The notes: generated from the letters alone by a model not told the origin. 64,000 nucleotides of DNA from Rhizobium altiplani (GCF_001542405.1 NZ_LNCD01000138.1:213026-277025); one strand, 5' to 3'; shown: positions 28,011-37,231, counted from the first letter of the stretch. Translations and numbers: made by a program.

Positions 28011-28301
28011 TAGGTCTTTGCCTCCACCGTCTTCATAGCAAAAGACGAACGACGACCGAGCCTTTCGACATGGCGATGAAAATTCTGCTGGGCCCGGACA
28101 TAGCTATCCCACAGAAGGGTAGTGACGGCGTGAAGCACGTTTCCTCCTTTGCCCGCCCTGGGGAGCCAATGGCACAAGGGTATTGTCCTCGTCCGGCGAG
28201 GCGCGGCCAGGTTAGATTTAGCGCGTTAGGCCTATCGCCCGCGCTGTAGGCACATTATGAGAATCCGATTATACCTTGCAGAGTATATTAAGGAGCATTA
28301 T
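28011..28301. promoter_or_regulatory. Upstream region of the XRE cassette with short dyad
   Basis: 291 bp between the GST gene and a plus-strand three-gene cassette. An inverted repeat TATAC(28270-28274)-8 nt-GTATA(28283-28287) lies 15 bp before the first start codon, a fitting position for an autoregulatory operator of the XRE protein. Otherwise nothing recognisable. Confidence 0.35.
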
Positions 28302-28658
28302 ATGAAGACTAAGCAAGAGCGATTCACGCTCTTCGTTGAGCGGCTGGCCGGCGCGGAGGCAGCAGGAACACATGATGAGGCATTTGAACTTATCCGCGAG
28401 ACCCTCGACGGCGTTGAAGACGAGTTTTCCGGCGTTGCCTCCCACCCGTCAGCTTTTCAGACCGATGGACGAATGTACCCTCCACAATCTGACAACGCCC
28501 GGAAAGTACCGGGCCATCCAGGCACCATCCGGTATCGATCCAGAGCACACAACACAATCATCGGAGCAAATGGCGCTATACGGATTGAAACAACAGGGTT
28601 TCAAAAAACTGTAGTTCTCGAAAAGCCGGGCGCGAATGGAGAAGGATTGGGAATATGA
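28302..28658 (+). CDS. Small protein of unknown function, first gene of XRE cassette
   Basis: 118 residues from ATG at 28302 with AAGGAG 7 bases upstream. The N-terminal half is helical and acidic (ERFTLFVERLAGAEA, EAFELIRETLDGVEDE); the C-terminal half is beta-rich and basic (TIRYRSRAHNTIIGANGAIRIE, TVVLEKPGANG). It overlaps the XRE gene by 4 bp (ATGA), so the two products are coupled. No family recognised. The arrangement small protein then XRE antitoxin-like protein resembles HigBA-type modules, but the protein does not show a RelE/HigB toxin motif that I can identify. Confidence 0.7.
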   Translation: MKTKQERFTLFVERLAGAEAAGTHDEAFELIRETLDGVEDEFSGVASHPSAFQTDGRMYPPQSDNARKVPGHPGTIRYRSRAHNTIIGANGAIRIETTGFQKTVVLEKPGANGEGLGI

Positions 28659-29167
28659 CAGCAACTAGCCTTTTGACTGATACAGTCGCTCACCTCCAAG
28701 AGCTTGGGTTCGCCGTTGAAACTGACGCTCCTGATGATCCGAATGGCGAGACATTTCTGGACATCACAAGGAACGATTTCTCCACGCAAATCTCCTTCCG
28801 CCCGCATGCTGGACTAGGGATATTCATTTCCGACGATGCGTACGGACAGAGACCTGATGAGGTCTACCGAAACGCGGAAAAGGCTGCCAATCGGGTCGAT
28901 CAGTTATTCAGACAATTCGAAAAGTCGGGATCTATTGGATACCTCACTCTCGTGGACATGCGGAAGCTCAACAACCTGTCGCAGGTAGAGCTCGCTGAGG
29001 CTCTTTCGATCAAGCAACCGTCGGTCAACAGAATCGAGAAGCGGGAAAACATCAAGTTCGAAACCCTGGCGAAGCATGTGGCCGCGATGGGTGGCCGCCT
29101 TGAGATGCGCGTTGTTTTCGACGAAATGGAAGCCCGGCTAGAGATTCCAGCTTCTCAGGTAGGATGA
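28655..29167 (+). CDS. XRE family helix-turn-helix protein
   Basis: 170 residues. The first 90 residues form a domain of unknown type (GETFLDITRNDFSTQISFRPHAGLGIFI). Residues about 100-150 form the XRE DNA-binding domain (LTLVDMRKLNNLSQVELAEALSIKQPSVNRIEKRENIKFETLAKHV begins near 98). The C-terminus GGRLEMRVVFDE is the short strand typical of HigA/XRE antitoxins. It is translationally coupled to both neighbours. Likely an autoregulator of its cassette. Confidence 0.82.
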   Translation: MTATSLLTDTVAHLQELGFAVETDAPDDPNGETFLDITRNDFSTQISFRPHAGLGIFISDDAYGQRPDEVYRNAEKAANRVDQLFRQFEKSGSIGYLTLVDMRKLNNLSQVELAEALSIKQPSVNRIEKRENIKFETLAKHVAAMGGRLEMRVVFDEMEARLEIPASQVG

Positions 29168-29523
29168 TGCCAATGCAGGCTCCAACTTTAAATCTAGTCG
29201 TGCTCAGGGCAAGCGACCCTGGATCTCTGGCTTCGTTTTACCAAACTCTTGGTTTTCAGTTTCAAAAGGAAAAGCACGGTTCAGGCCCCGAACATCTCGC
29301 GTCGAAGACAGGTGGCTCGGTCCTTGAAATCTATCCCAAAGGCACCGAGAGCTTAGACACGACCGCGGTTCTCCTAGGGTTTCGAGTCCCATCGATCTCA
29401 AAAGTCTTGAGTAATCTGGGCAGCGCCGTGGATATAATATCTCGGCCTTCCAAATCTGATTGGGGCACCCGTTGCGTTATTAGGGACCCTGAAGGACATA
29501 AGATCGAACTACTTGAGGCGTAG
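29164..29523 (+). CDS. VOC (glyoxalase/bleomycin resistance) family protein
   Basis: 119 residues. Two beta-alpha-beta-beta-beta repeats are visible (LNLVVLRASDPGSLASFYQTLGF and a C-terminal half ending CVIRDPEGHKIELLEA, with the terminal Glu a usual metal ligand). It overlaps the XRE gene by 4 bp. Members are lyases, dioxygenases or antibiotic-binding proteins; no substrate can be assigned. The three-gene cassette is visibly less GC-rich than its neighbours, suggesting later arrival. Confidence 0.8.
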   Translation: MMPMQAPTLNLVVLRASDPGSLASFYQTLGFQFQKEKHGSGPEHLASKTGGSVLEIYPKGTESLDTTAVLLGFRVPSISKVLSNLGSAVDIISRPSKSDWGTRCVIRDPEGHKIELLEA

Positions 29524-29788
29524 AGTTCGAGTAACGTTCGCCCGCGCAATGAACGCCTGCGGGAATCCCAAGAGTTCGGCTGGATTTTCGCTATGTTTCA
29601 CATGCGCGAGCGATATCTCGTCCATTCGCTAGTGGCGGCCAACGCGGCTAGGCACCGTGCCAGTGAAGCTTGCGATGAACCATCTGTCAGAACGTGTTTG
29701 AATTCGAAGGTGCAGGTCGATTGGCTAATTTGTACATTTGCGGTTATAGAGCCCCCAGTTTGTGAAGACCAACATCTGAGAGCATAGC

Positions 29789-30916
29789 ATGACAAGCCAA
29801 CATGCGGGCCGCGCAGGCGCTACATACGCCGCGCCGGACGGCAAGCCCGGAAGCGATCCGGTCGCCGTGGCACATTCGGTACCGATGGTAGCCTTGAAGG
29901 GCGCTGGGAAGCGTTACGGGCCCGCGGGCGAAGGTGGTTTCACCGCCGTCGAAAGTGTCGATCTGACAGTTGAACGCAGTGCCATCACCGGCATAATCGG
30001 TCGCTCTGGCGCCGGCAAATCGACGCTCATCCGCATGGTCAACGGTCTCGAGAGCGTGACGTCGGGGAAGGTGCTCGTCGATGGTGTCGACGTCGGCGCG
30101 CTTGGTGAGGACGGTCTGCGTGGCCTGCGCCGCCAGATCGGCATGATTTTCCAGCATTTCAATCTACTGTCGTCGCGCACCGCCTTCGACAATGTGGCGC
30201 TGCCGCTGGAAATTGCAGGCGTCGACAAGAAGGCGATCCGTGCCAAGGTCGGGCCGCTGCTCGACCTTGTCGGCCTCGGCGACAAGGCCGGCAGCTATCC
30301 TTCCGAACTCTCGGGCGGCCAGAAGCAGCGCGTCGGCATTGCCCGCGCGCTGGCGACGGACCCCAAGCTGCTGCTCTCCGATGAGGCCACCTCGGCGCTC
30401 GACCCGGAGACAACGCAGTCGATCCTCGAGCTCCTGAAGCGGATCAATGCCGATCTCGGTCTCACCGTTCTCCTGATCACCCACGAGATGGAGGTGGTGA
30501 AAACCATCGCCAGCCACGTGGCTGTCATCGACGCCGGCCGCATCGTCGAATCCGGCCGTACCTTCGACGTCTATACCAACCCGCAGCACGAGACGACGCG
30601 CACGCTGCTCGCCTCGGCCCTGAAACTGCCGAACTGGCTGCGCTCCGCCGTCAAGCCGCAGCCATCGGCCGGCGACCGTGTGCTCGTCCGGCTGGTGTTC
30701 TTCGGCGACACGGCCTTTCAACCTCTGACCGGCCGGCTTGTCGCCGAGCTCGGCTCCGACGTCAATATTCTCGCTGGCGCGATCGAGGAGATATCGGGCG
30801 AGCCCTTTGGCTCACTTGTCGTTTCCTACTCGGCGGAGCCGGATGTCGTCGCGCGGGCTAACCGCTTCTATGCCGAAACGGGCCTTACCACGGAGGTGCT
30901 CGGCTATGTCGCCTGA
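29789..30916 (+). CDS. metN: Methionine ABC transporter ATP-binding protein MetN
   Basis: 375 residues. Walker A GRSGAGKST (71-79), signature LSGGQKQRVGIARAL, Walker B LLLSDEATSALDPE and H-loop ITHEM. The C-terminal 75 residues form the NIL/ACT-like domain (VRLVFFGDTAFQPLTGRLVAE) by which methionine inhibits the transporter from inside. The first 32 residues are an unusual Ala/Gly/Pro extension; ATG at 29885, before VALKGAGKRYG, is an alternative start. The 265-bp region upstream carries no riboswitch that I can recognise. Confidence 0.92.
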   Translation: MTSQHAGRAGATYAAPDGKPGSDPVAVAHSVPMVALKGAGKRYGPAGEGGFTAVESVDLTVERSAITGIIGRSGAGKSTLIRMVNGLESVTSGKVLVDGVDVGALGEDGLRGLRRQIGMIFQHFNLLSSRTAFDNVALPLEIAGVDKKAIRAKVGPLLDLVGLGDKAGSYPSELSGGQKQRVGIARALATDPKLLLSDEATSALDPETTQSILELLKRINADLGLTVLLITHEMEVVKTIASHVAVIDAGRIVESGRTFDVYTNPQHETTRTLLASALKLPNWLRSAVKPQPSAGDRVLVRLVFFGDTAFQPLTGRLVAELGSDVNILAGAIEEISGEPFGSLVVSYSAEPDVVARANRFYAETGLTTEVLGYVA

Positions 30917-31574
30917 TATGATTTTCGGCCTCCTCTCCAAGGCGCTGATGCAGACCCTGCAAATGGTCCTCGTTGCCGGCATCGTCGGCTCGATCATCGG
31001 CCTGCCGATCGGTGTCTTTCTCGCCACATCAGGCAAGGGCGAGCTGTTTCCGGCACCGAAAACCAATCGCGTGCTTGGCCTCGTCGTCAACGCCGCTCGA
31101 TCGACGCCGTTCATCATCCTGGTCGTTGCCATCGTGCCGCTGACGCGCCTTTTGACGGGTACCTCTATCGGCACTTGGGCAGCAATCGTGCCGCTGACCA
31201 TCGCCACCATTCCGTTCTTCGCGCGCCTCGTTGAATCTGCCATCCGCGAGGTCGACAAGGGCCTGATCGAGGCCGCCCGCGCCATGGGAGCAACGCCATC
31301 CCAGATCGTCTACAAAGTGCTGCTTCCAGAGGCGCGACCCAGCATCCTCATGGCGCTGACGATGACCATCGTCAGTCTGATCGGCTACTCGGCTATGGTC
31401 GGGGCCGTCGGCGGCGGAGGCCTGGGCGACCTCGGCATCCGCTTTGGCTACCAGCGTTTCAATCCGGAGATGATGGTACTCGTCGTCGCGGTGCTGATCG
31501 TGCTCGTGCAGGTCGTGCAAAGCGCCGGCGACGGGCTCGCCCGCCGCTTCGACAAGCGTAACCGGAAGAACTGA
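30906..31574 (+). CDS. metI: Methionine ABC transporter permease MetI
   Basis: 222 residues from ATG at 30906, overlapping the end of metN by 11 bp; five spans as usual. The EAA loop DKGLIEAARAMGATPSQIVYKVLLPEA near residue 120 and GYSAMVGAVGGGGLGDLGIRFGYQRF near the C-terminus are hallmarks of MetI. Middle gene of metNIQ. Confidence 0.92.
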   Translation: MSPDMIFGLLSKALMQTLQMVLVAGIVGSIIGLPIGVFLATSGKGELFPAPKTNRVLGLVVNAARSTPFIILVVAIVPLTRLLTGTSIGTWAAIVPLTIATIPFFARLVESAIREVDKGLIEAARAMGATPSQIVYKVLLPEARPSILMALTMTIVSLIGYSAMVGAVGGGGLGDLGIRFGYQRFNPEMMVLVVAVLIVLVQVVQSAGDGLARRFDKRNRKN

Positions 31575-31616
31575 TCTCTAATTCGCATATCCAATAAACA
31601 TACCAAGGAGACTCCC

Positions 31617-32393
31617 GTGAAAAAGTTCATCATCGCCGCCGCGATTGCGGCCTTTGCAGCCGGCTCGGCCTTCGCCGAGGATATCAAGGTCGGCGTCACG
31701 CCAGGCGAGCACGCCCAGATCATGGAAAAGGTCGCCGAAGTCGCCAAGACCAAGGGTCTGAATATCGAGATCGTCGAGTTCTCCGACTATGTCGTGCCGA
31801 ACCAGGCGCTGGCCGACGGCGACATCCAGGCCAACTCGTTCCAGCACCAGCCCTATCTCGACAACCAGATTGCCGACCGTAAGTTCGATCTCGTCAGCAT
31901 CGGCACGACCATCACCACGCCGATGGGCGTCTACTCCAAGAAGGTGAAGAGCCTCGACGAACTGAAGGACGGTGCTACCGTTGCCATCCCGAACGACCCG
32001 ACCAACGGCGGTCGTGCGCTGCTGGTTCTGGCTAGCAAGGGCCTGATCAAGTTCAAAGAAAATCCGGGCATCAAGGTGACGGTTGCCGATATCGTCGAGA
32101 ACCCGAAGAACATTGAGTTCGCCGAAATCGATGCCGCCCAGCTGCCGCGTTCGCTTGAAGACGTCGATGCCGCCGTCATCAACACCAACTACGCCATGGA
32201 AGCCGGCCTGCATCCCAAGACCGACGCCATCGCCATCGAAGGCGAAAAGTCACCCTATGCCAACGTCATCGTCGTCCGCGCCGCCGACAAGGACGCGCCC
32301 TGGGCCAAGACACTGGTCGAGTCCTACCATGATGAAAGCATCCGCAAGTTCATCAACGAGCAGTTCAAGGGCGCCCTGATCCCGTCCTGGTAA
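31617..32393 (+). CDS. metQ: Methionine-binding protein MetQ/NlpA family
   Basis: 258 residues, GTG start with AAGGAG 7 bases upstream. Sec signal peptide of about 20 residues (MKKFIIAAAIAAFAAGSAFA) without a lipobox Cys, so it is periplasmic rather than a lipoprotein. NlpA features: VGVTPGEHAQIMEKVAEVAK, NSFQHQPYLDNQ, and INTNYAMEAGL. Last gene of metNIQ, followed by a strong intrinsic terminator. Confidence 0.92.
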   Translation: MKKFIIAAAIAAFAAGSAFAEDIKVGVTPGEHAQIMEKVAEVAKTKGLNIEIVEFSDYVVPNQALADGDIQANSFQHQPYLDNQIADRKFDLVSIGTTITTPMGVYSKKVKSLDELKDGATVAIPNDPTNGGRALLVLASKGLIKFKENPGIKVTVADIVENPKNIEFAEIDAAQLPRSLEDVDAAVINTNYAMEAGLHPKTDAIAIEGEKSPYANVIVVRAADKDAPWAKTLVESYHDESIRKFINEQFKGALIPSW

Positions 32394-32423
32394 GATCCTG
32401 CTTTATCGGGCCAGCACAGTGAA

Positions 32424-32450
32424 ACGGCTCGGCTCCGCCGGGCCGTTTTT
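32424..32450 (+). terminator. Rho-independent terminator after metQ
   Basis: Stem ACGGCTCGGC (32424-32433) pairs with GCCGGGCCGT (32437-32446) with one G-T wobble, three-base loop, then a run of five T (32446-32450). It lies 30 bp after the metQ stop. Confidence 0.85.
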
Positions 32451-32539
32451 CGTTGATCAGAGGCATTTTGTCGTCGCCAAATCGGGCGGCGTTCACCGAA
32501 GGTCGTGTTACCGTGACGAAGATCGATGTTGGGCGGTAA

Positions 32540-32752
32540 AGCCCGATCACATCTAAGGAAGCCGCGATCGCCGGCATCACAGACTGTCTTGAAGATGATG
32601 CCTACCGCCTGATGATCGGGCTCACTCTACCGCTGGACCAAACGGCGCAAGCTCATATCGCTCTGGAGCGGGGAACTGTCGTTGGGAAGATCATCATCAA
32701 ACTGGTCGAGGGCGATACGTCTGACCGGCAGCCGAGCCCCAGGCCTGGCTGA
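32540..32752 (+). pseudogene. Remnant of an NAD(P)H:quinone/zinc-type alcohol dehydrogenase C-terminus
   Basis: An open frame without a start codon or ribosome site encodes about 70 residues. Its part LTLPLDQTAQAHIALERG followed by TVVGKIII matches the conserved C-terminal end of medium-chain quinone oxidoreductases (PL..AAEAH..LE.G..VGKIVL). The frame begins after a stop at 32537 and no N-terminal domains are encoded upstream. I read it as the tail of a deleted gene. Confidence 0.5.
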
Positions 32753-33067
32753 GTCGTTGAATGGGTTTGTCCGCGATAACGGGCATTGCGAGCGGAAGAA
32801 TACCGCCCCACCCCTGCCGGTTCCTTCTCATCGGACCTGCGAAACCTTGAAACGGTCCCCATAGTTGCCGGTTTGCTAGCCGGGGGATCGCCCCCCACCC
32901 CAACTGGTCATCGGGTCGATCTTCGCTAGAGCTCAGGTATCGGGAGGCGGATTGCAGGTCACGCCGAGAATGTCCGGAAAGCCACCCACTTAATAGTGTC
33001 GTGTTTCACAGTTTATTAAGACACTTGTACTGAAGCTTCGGCGGGATTGGCAGCGGATTCTTGTGCA
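32753..33067. other. Intergenic region, nothing recognised
   Basis: About 315 bp between the decayed fragment and the diguanylate cyclase gene. Contains short C-runs (ATCGCCCCCCACCCC near 32890) but no convincing gene, terminator or operator. The promoter of the following gene probably lies in the AT-richer part near 33000-33020. Confidence 0.3.
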
Positions 33068-34246
33068 ATGGTGAATGGAGCAGTTTTCTTCCTTGTGGTG
33101 AATTTCATCATCGCAATCTGCTTTGCGCTGGTATTCGCCGTCGTGGCGGTGCGCAGCCAGTCGCGCCAGGCTGCGCTATGGTTCTCGGCAGGTTTTGCTG
33201 TCGCCTCTCTTTCTGCCATCAGTGAGCTCTTCGTTGCGTATACAGATTTGTCGAAGCTCTTCGCAGTTTTGGCATTTGCAACTGTGCTTGGTGGCATGAT
33301 CCTGCTGCGCTTTGGTATTGGCGAGCTTTACGGCGTGCGGATCGCGCCATTCTGGGCGATATCTTTTTTCACCCTTTGCATCGTACTTGATCTGTTTATC
33401 TATGGCCTGCCGCGTAGCACGCTTCGGCACGCCTTATCTTATCAAACACCTTTTGCGCTGGTCATTCTTACCTGCGCTGCTGCGGTCTTCGCGTCACGGC
33501 GCCGCGCAAGGATCGATCGGGTCCTTGGCTATCTGCTCACCGCAACCGGTCTACATTTCTTTGCAAAAGCTGGTCTGGCAGTGACCGCCGGTGCCGGCGC
33601 GGCGGCAACTGACTATATTCATACAAACTACGCATTGATTTCACAGGGATCGACTGCCGTATTGATCGTGGCAGTTGGTCTGACACTCCTTTCGGTCCTC
33701 GTCCTCGATATCATGGCCGATGAACGCAGCAATTCCGAAAGGGATGTACTTTCGGATCTTGCCAACCGCCGCGGTTTCGAGAACGGTGTCGCCGCTGCCC
33801 GCCTTGTCGCCCCCGCCGTCCGGCATTCCGTCATGACCTGCGATATCGATCGCTTCAAAAGCATCAACGACACGTTCGGTCACCATGCCGGAGACAAAGT
33901 GATCCGCGCCTTTGCTGACCTCCTGAAATCCAATGCTGCGCCGAATTTCATCGTCGGGCGCATTGGCGGCGAGGAGTTTGCCGTGTTCATGCCGAACACA
34001 ACGGTCGAAACGGCCATGCTGTTTGCCAGCTCTGTACGACTCGGAGCGACGGGGATCACTGTGGAGGGATTGCCTCCAACACTGACTGTCAGCGCGAGCT
34101 TCGGTGTTGCCGACGTTCCCGCCGGGGAGAGCATTGACGACGCCATGCGCCGGGCCGACATGGCGCTCTACGAAGCAAAGCGAGCCGGACGAAATTGCGT
34201 TAGACAAGCCCGCTCTGCGTCGCCGGATATTCGGCTGGTGACATGA
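33068..34246 (+). CDS. Membrane-anchored diguanylate cyclase (GGDEF domain)
   Basis: 392 residues from ATG at 33068; an in-frame TTG at 33047 is less likely. Residues 1-220 contain about six or seven membrane spans. The GGDEF domain follows, with DLANRRGFE, CDIDRFKSINDTFGHHAGD and the active-site loop GRIGGEEFAVF (GGEEF, a catalytically competent form). The RxxD inhibitory site expected just before the loop is not visible (the stretch reads KSNAAPNFIVG), so product inhibition may be absent. It should make cyclic di-GMP from GTP. Stands alone between metNIQ and the Pot-type transporter. Confidence 0.9.
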   Translation: MVNGAVFFLVVNFIIAICFALVFAVVAVRSQSRQAALWFSAGFAVASLSAISELFVAYTDLSKLFAVLAFATVLGGMILLRFGIGELYGVRIAPFWAISFFTLCIVLDLFIYGLPRSTLRHALSYQTPFALVILTCAAAVFASRRRARIDRVLGYLLTATGLHFFAKAGLAVTAGAGAAATDYIHTNYALISQGSTAVLIVAVGLTLLSVLVLDIMADERSNSERDVLSDLANRRGFENGVAAARLVAPAVRHSVMTCDIDRFKSINDTFGHHAGDKVIRAFADLLKSNAAPNFIVGRIGGEEFAVFMPNTTVETAMLFASSVRLGATGITVEGLPPTLTVSASFGVADVPAGESIDDAMRRADMALYEAKRAGRNCVRQARSASPDIRLVT

Positions 34247-34316
34247 GAACAGACCTTCGGGCCGGACTGATTTTGAGTTTATCCGACATCCGGAGGAGGA
34301 AGAGGACCGCTCAGTC

Positions 34317-35120
34317 TTAAAGTTCAAGCTTTCCGTTCTTCTTCCAGACGCGCAGGCCGAACAGTGCCACCACAAGTGTCCCTGCGATGACGAGTGTCAC
34401 CAAGGCGTTGATTTCTTGCGTAAAGCCGACGCGTAACATCGACCAAAGACGGATGGGAAGCGTCATGCGATCCCCAGACAGAAAAAGTGTAATCAGGGTT
34501 TCGTCGATGGAGATCGCCGCCGCGAACAGCACGCCCGACAGGATGGCAGGCTGGAGGTGTGGGAAGATAACGTGGCGGAAGGTCTGCCAGCCATTGGCGC
34601 CGAGATCCCTTGACGCCTCGCGCAACGAAGGTGACAGATTGGTGAGCCTGACACTTGTCAGGCGATATGCTATTGCCAGGACGAATATTGTGTGCCCGAG
34701 AGTGACTGTCACCAGGCTGAGCGGAACCTTCAACGCGGTGAAATAGATGAGCAGCGCCAGCCCGGTGATCATCGACGGCATGATGAAGGGCAGATAGATC
34801 AGCGTCTCGATGGCCCGGCGACCGAAAGCGAACCTGCTGTCGAGATAGAGCGCCATCACGATCGCGATCACGCTCGACAGGATCGAAGCCGAAACCGCGA
34901 CGACGACGCTGGCAAACAGCGATTGCATAAGGTCGACGTTGCCGAAGAGCTCAAGATAGGCACCGGCGCCGGCTTCGGCCCAATGCAGCGAGCCAGCTTT
35001 GCGCGGCACCACCGAAAGCAACGCGTTGACGAGGATCGGCGCATAGAGAACCAACACCGTCAATGCAAACAGGACCGCACAAAGCCCGTAGACAAACTTT
35101 TCTCCGCCGCTGGACCTCAT
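34317..35120 (-). CDS. Polyamine-type ABC transporter permease (PotC type)
   Basis: 267 residues, six spans. The EAA loop SLREASRDLGANGWQTFRHVIFPHL near residues 165-190 is typical of PotC/PotI. Two bases separate it from the PotB-type permease gene. Last gene of the transporter operon on the minus strand. Confidence 0.9.
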   Translation of the reverse strand: MRSSGGEKFVYGLCAVLFALTVLVLYAPILVNALLSVVPRKAGSLHWAEAGAGAYLELFGNVDLMQSLFASVVVAVSASILSSVIAIVMALYLDSRFAFGRRAIETLIYLPFIMPSMITGLALLIYFTALKVPLSLVTVTLGHTIFVLAIAYRLTSVRLTNLSPSLREASRDLGANGWQTFRHVIFPHLQPAILSGVLFAAAISIDETLITLFLSGDRMTLPIRLWSMLRVGFTQEINALVTLVIAGTLVVALFGLRVWKKNGKLEL

Positions 35121-35122
35121 TG

Positions 35123-35962
35123 CTATGCCTTACCCTTCTTGGAAACTAGTCCTGCCGACAGGATGGCCGCGCCGCTGACGATCACCAGGACGACCGCGAG
35201 TGCAGCACCCAGCGGCCAGTTGTAGGCGGCGCCGAACTGAGAGAAGATCACGCGTCCGAAGGTAAAGCCGTTCGGACCGCCGACCATCTGCGGTGTCACG
35301 TAATCGCCGAGCGACAGGACGAAAGCGAAGATTGCTCCGGATACGACGCCAGGAACGGAGAGCGGCCAAACCACGTGGCGGAAGGTAGTCGCCTGCGTGC
35401 CGCCGAGATCGGCCGACGCCTGGACAAGAGACTCGGGAATGCGTTCCAAAGCCAGATATATCGGCAGGAACACGAACGGCAGGTACATCGCGACCATCGT
35501 CAGGAGGGTAGCATTTTCGTTGAACATAAACGCCGTCGTCGGCTTGGCGAGAAAACCGACGTCGAGCAGCAATTCATTCATCAATCCGGTAACCGCTAGA
35601 AGCGAGCGCATCGTGAAGAGCTTGACAATATAGCTCATGAACAGCGGCAAGATGATCACCAGCAACAGCGGAAAGCGTTTGGCCTCCGGTTGCTGCCAGA
35701 CGTACCAGGCCAGCGGATAGGCCAGCAACAGGCAGATTAGGGCGACGCGGCCGCAAAGCCAGATCGTGTGCCAAAGAACCCCGACATAGGCCTGGTTGTT
35801 GGCGAACTCGACGTAGTTGCCTGCCGAAAAATCTCGCACGATTTCGCTGCCGTTCATCGAATAGAACGAATTCAAGACAAAGCCACTGAGCGGCAGCAGC
35901 ACCAACAGAACCGGTCCTGCCGCGGCGATCAGAAACAGGAAAATGCGCGCTCCCGACCTCAT
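35123..35962 (-). CDS. Polyamine-type ABC transporter permease (PotB type)
   Basis: 279 residues, six spans. The loop PESLVQASADLGGTQATTFRHVVWPLS near 190-215 and the following FVLSLGDYVTPQMVGGPNGF are characteristic of PotB/PotH permeases. Overlaps the ATPase gene by 4 bp. Confidence 0.9.
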   Translation of the reverse strand: MRSGARIFLFLIAAAGPVLLVLLPLSGFVLNSFYSMNGSEIVRDFSAGNYVEFANNQAYVGVLWHTIWLCGRVALICLLLAYPLAWYVWQQPEAKRFPLLLVIILPLFMSYIVKLFTMRSLLAVTGLMNELLLDVGFLAKPTTAFMFNENATLLTMVAMYLPFVFLPIYLALERIPESLVQASADLGGTQATTFRHVVWPLSVPGVVSGAIFAFVLSLGDYVTPQMVGGPNGFTFGRVIFSQFGAAYNWPLGAALAVVLVIVSGAAILSAGLVSKKGKA

Positions 35963-37128
35963 CTCGCACCCTCCGAAGCCGCGACAAGTTTAAGATGTCC
36001 GGCGGCGGATGCGGCTTCGTCACCGGCGACCGGAACAATTGCCAGATCCTTGGCCGAAAAGCGAAGTCGAACCGAAGTCCCCGGTACGCTCGACACCGGC
36101 AAATCGCCGCTCGTGACCTTGACCAGAAATTCGATCTCGGGATGATCGTCGCAGGTTGCAACGACGCGTGTCAGCGGGCCTGCGAAGATGGTTCTCCGAA
36201 TCCGGGCGGAAATACAGATCCTTTCGCCTTCGCGCTGAATACCGGCGTCCATTCTGCCTGCCGCGCCAAGCTGGATGGCCTCTGGACGCAGGCAGGCGAT
36301 TACCTTTGCCTTGCGCGGTCCCCTTGCGGCGACGTCGGCAAGCGGGCCGAATGGCGTCTGAAGGCTACCATCCGGAGTCAAGGTCCCGGCGATTAGATTG
36401 GTATCGCCGAAAAAGCTCGCGACAAACGGCGTTTTCGGCGCGTAGTAAACTTCGCGATGGTCGCCGACCTGCTCTATCCGGCCTGCGCTCATCACCGCAA
36501 TGCGATCGGACATCGTGATCGCCTCTTCCTGATCGTGTGTGACGAGAATGAAGGTGGTGTCGACACGACGCTGCAGATCCTTGAGGAAGGTTTGCATCTG
36601 ATAGCGCATTTCCGCATCGAGGGCGGAAAGGGGTTCGTCGAGCAGCAGCACCTTAGGCTCACAAACGAGTGCACGAGCAAGCGCGACACGCTGTTTCTGC
36701 CCGCCAGAAAGCTGCGACGGCATACGGTCGATCATTTTCTGCAAGCCTACAATCGACAGCGCCTCGTTGACCTTGCGAGTAATCGCCTCGCGCGGTTGGC
36801 GGCGGATCATCGGCCCGTAGCCGATGTTCTCGGCTACCGTCATGTGCGGAAAAAGTGCGTAGTCCTGGAAGACCGTGTTGAAGGGGCGTTTGTGGGTCGG
36901 CACATTGGTGATGTCGCGTCCCTGAAAAAGAATCTCCCCGGAGGTGTTGTTGGTAAAGCCTGCGATCATCCGTAAGAGGGTCGTCTTGCCGGACCCCGAA
37001 GATCCGACAATCGTCAGGAATTCACCCGATCGGACATGTAGCTCCGTCGGTTGCAGGACCTGCAAATGTCCATAACTTTTGCTCACTCTGCGCAGGATAA
37101 GATCCTGTTCTCCCCCTAGAGACGACAT
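35959..37128 (-). CDS. Polyamine-type ABC transporter ATP-binding protein (PotA type)
   Basis: 389 residues from ATG at 37128 (AAGGGAAAG upstream). Walker A GSSGSGKTT, signature LSGGQKQRVALARAL, Walker B VLLLDEPLSALDAEM, H-loop VTHDQEEAI, and a C-terminal TOBE-type domain of about 110 residues. Couples ATP hydrolysis to the PotBC-type channel. The substrate may be a polyamine, putrescine-like compound or an amino-cyclitol; see the shared boxes in this region. Confidence 0.9.
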   Translation of the reverse strand: MSSLGGEQDLILRRVSKSYGHLQVLQPTELHVRSGEFLTIVGSSGSGKTTLLRMIAGFTNNTSGEILFQGRDITNVPTHKRPFNTVFQDYALFPHMTVAENIGYGPMIRRQPREAITRKVNEALSIVGLQKMIDRMPSQLSGGQKQRVALARALVCEPKVLLLDEPLSALDAEMRYQMQTFLKDLQRRVDTTFILVTHDQEEAITMSDRIAVMSAGRIEQVGDHREVYYAPKTPFVASFFGDTNLIAGTLTPDGSLQTPFGPLADVAARGPRKAKVIACLRPEAIQLGAAGRMDAGIQREGERICISARIRRTIFAGPLTRVVATCDDHPEIEFLVKVTSGDLPVSSVPGTSVRLRFSAKDLAIVPVAGDEAASAAGHLKLVAASEGAR

Positions 37129-37231
37129 CGCGCCGCTTTCCCTTCTTGCGTCTAACGACCACGTGCACCGCCACGAGCGGTATTGTGAAAGAGAACGGGG
37201 GCGATGCATGAGCATCACCCCCGTCGATTTG

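Noticed and set aside
29524..29788. Possible SAM riboswitch before metN
   Set aside because: The region upstream of metNIQ was read for SAM-type conserved cores; some short resemblance (GGCTAATTTG) was seen but no convincing stem arrangement.
32880..32900. C-rich run as structured element
   Set aside because: No complementary arm or conserved context found.
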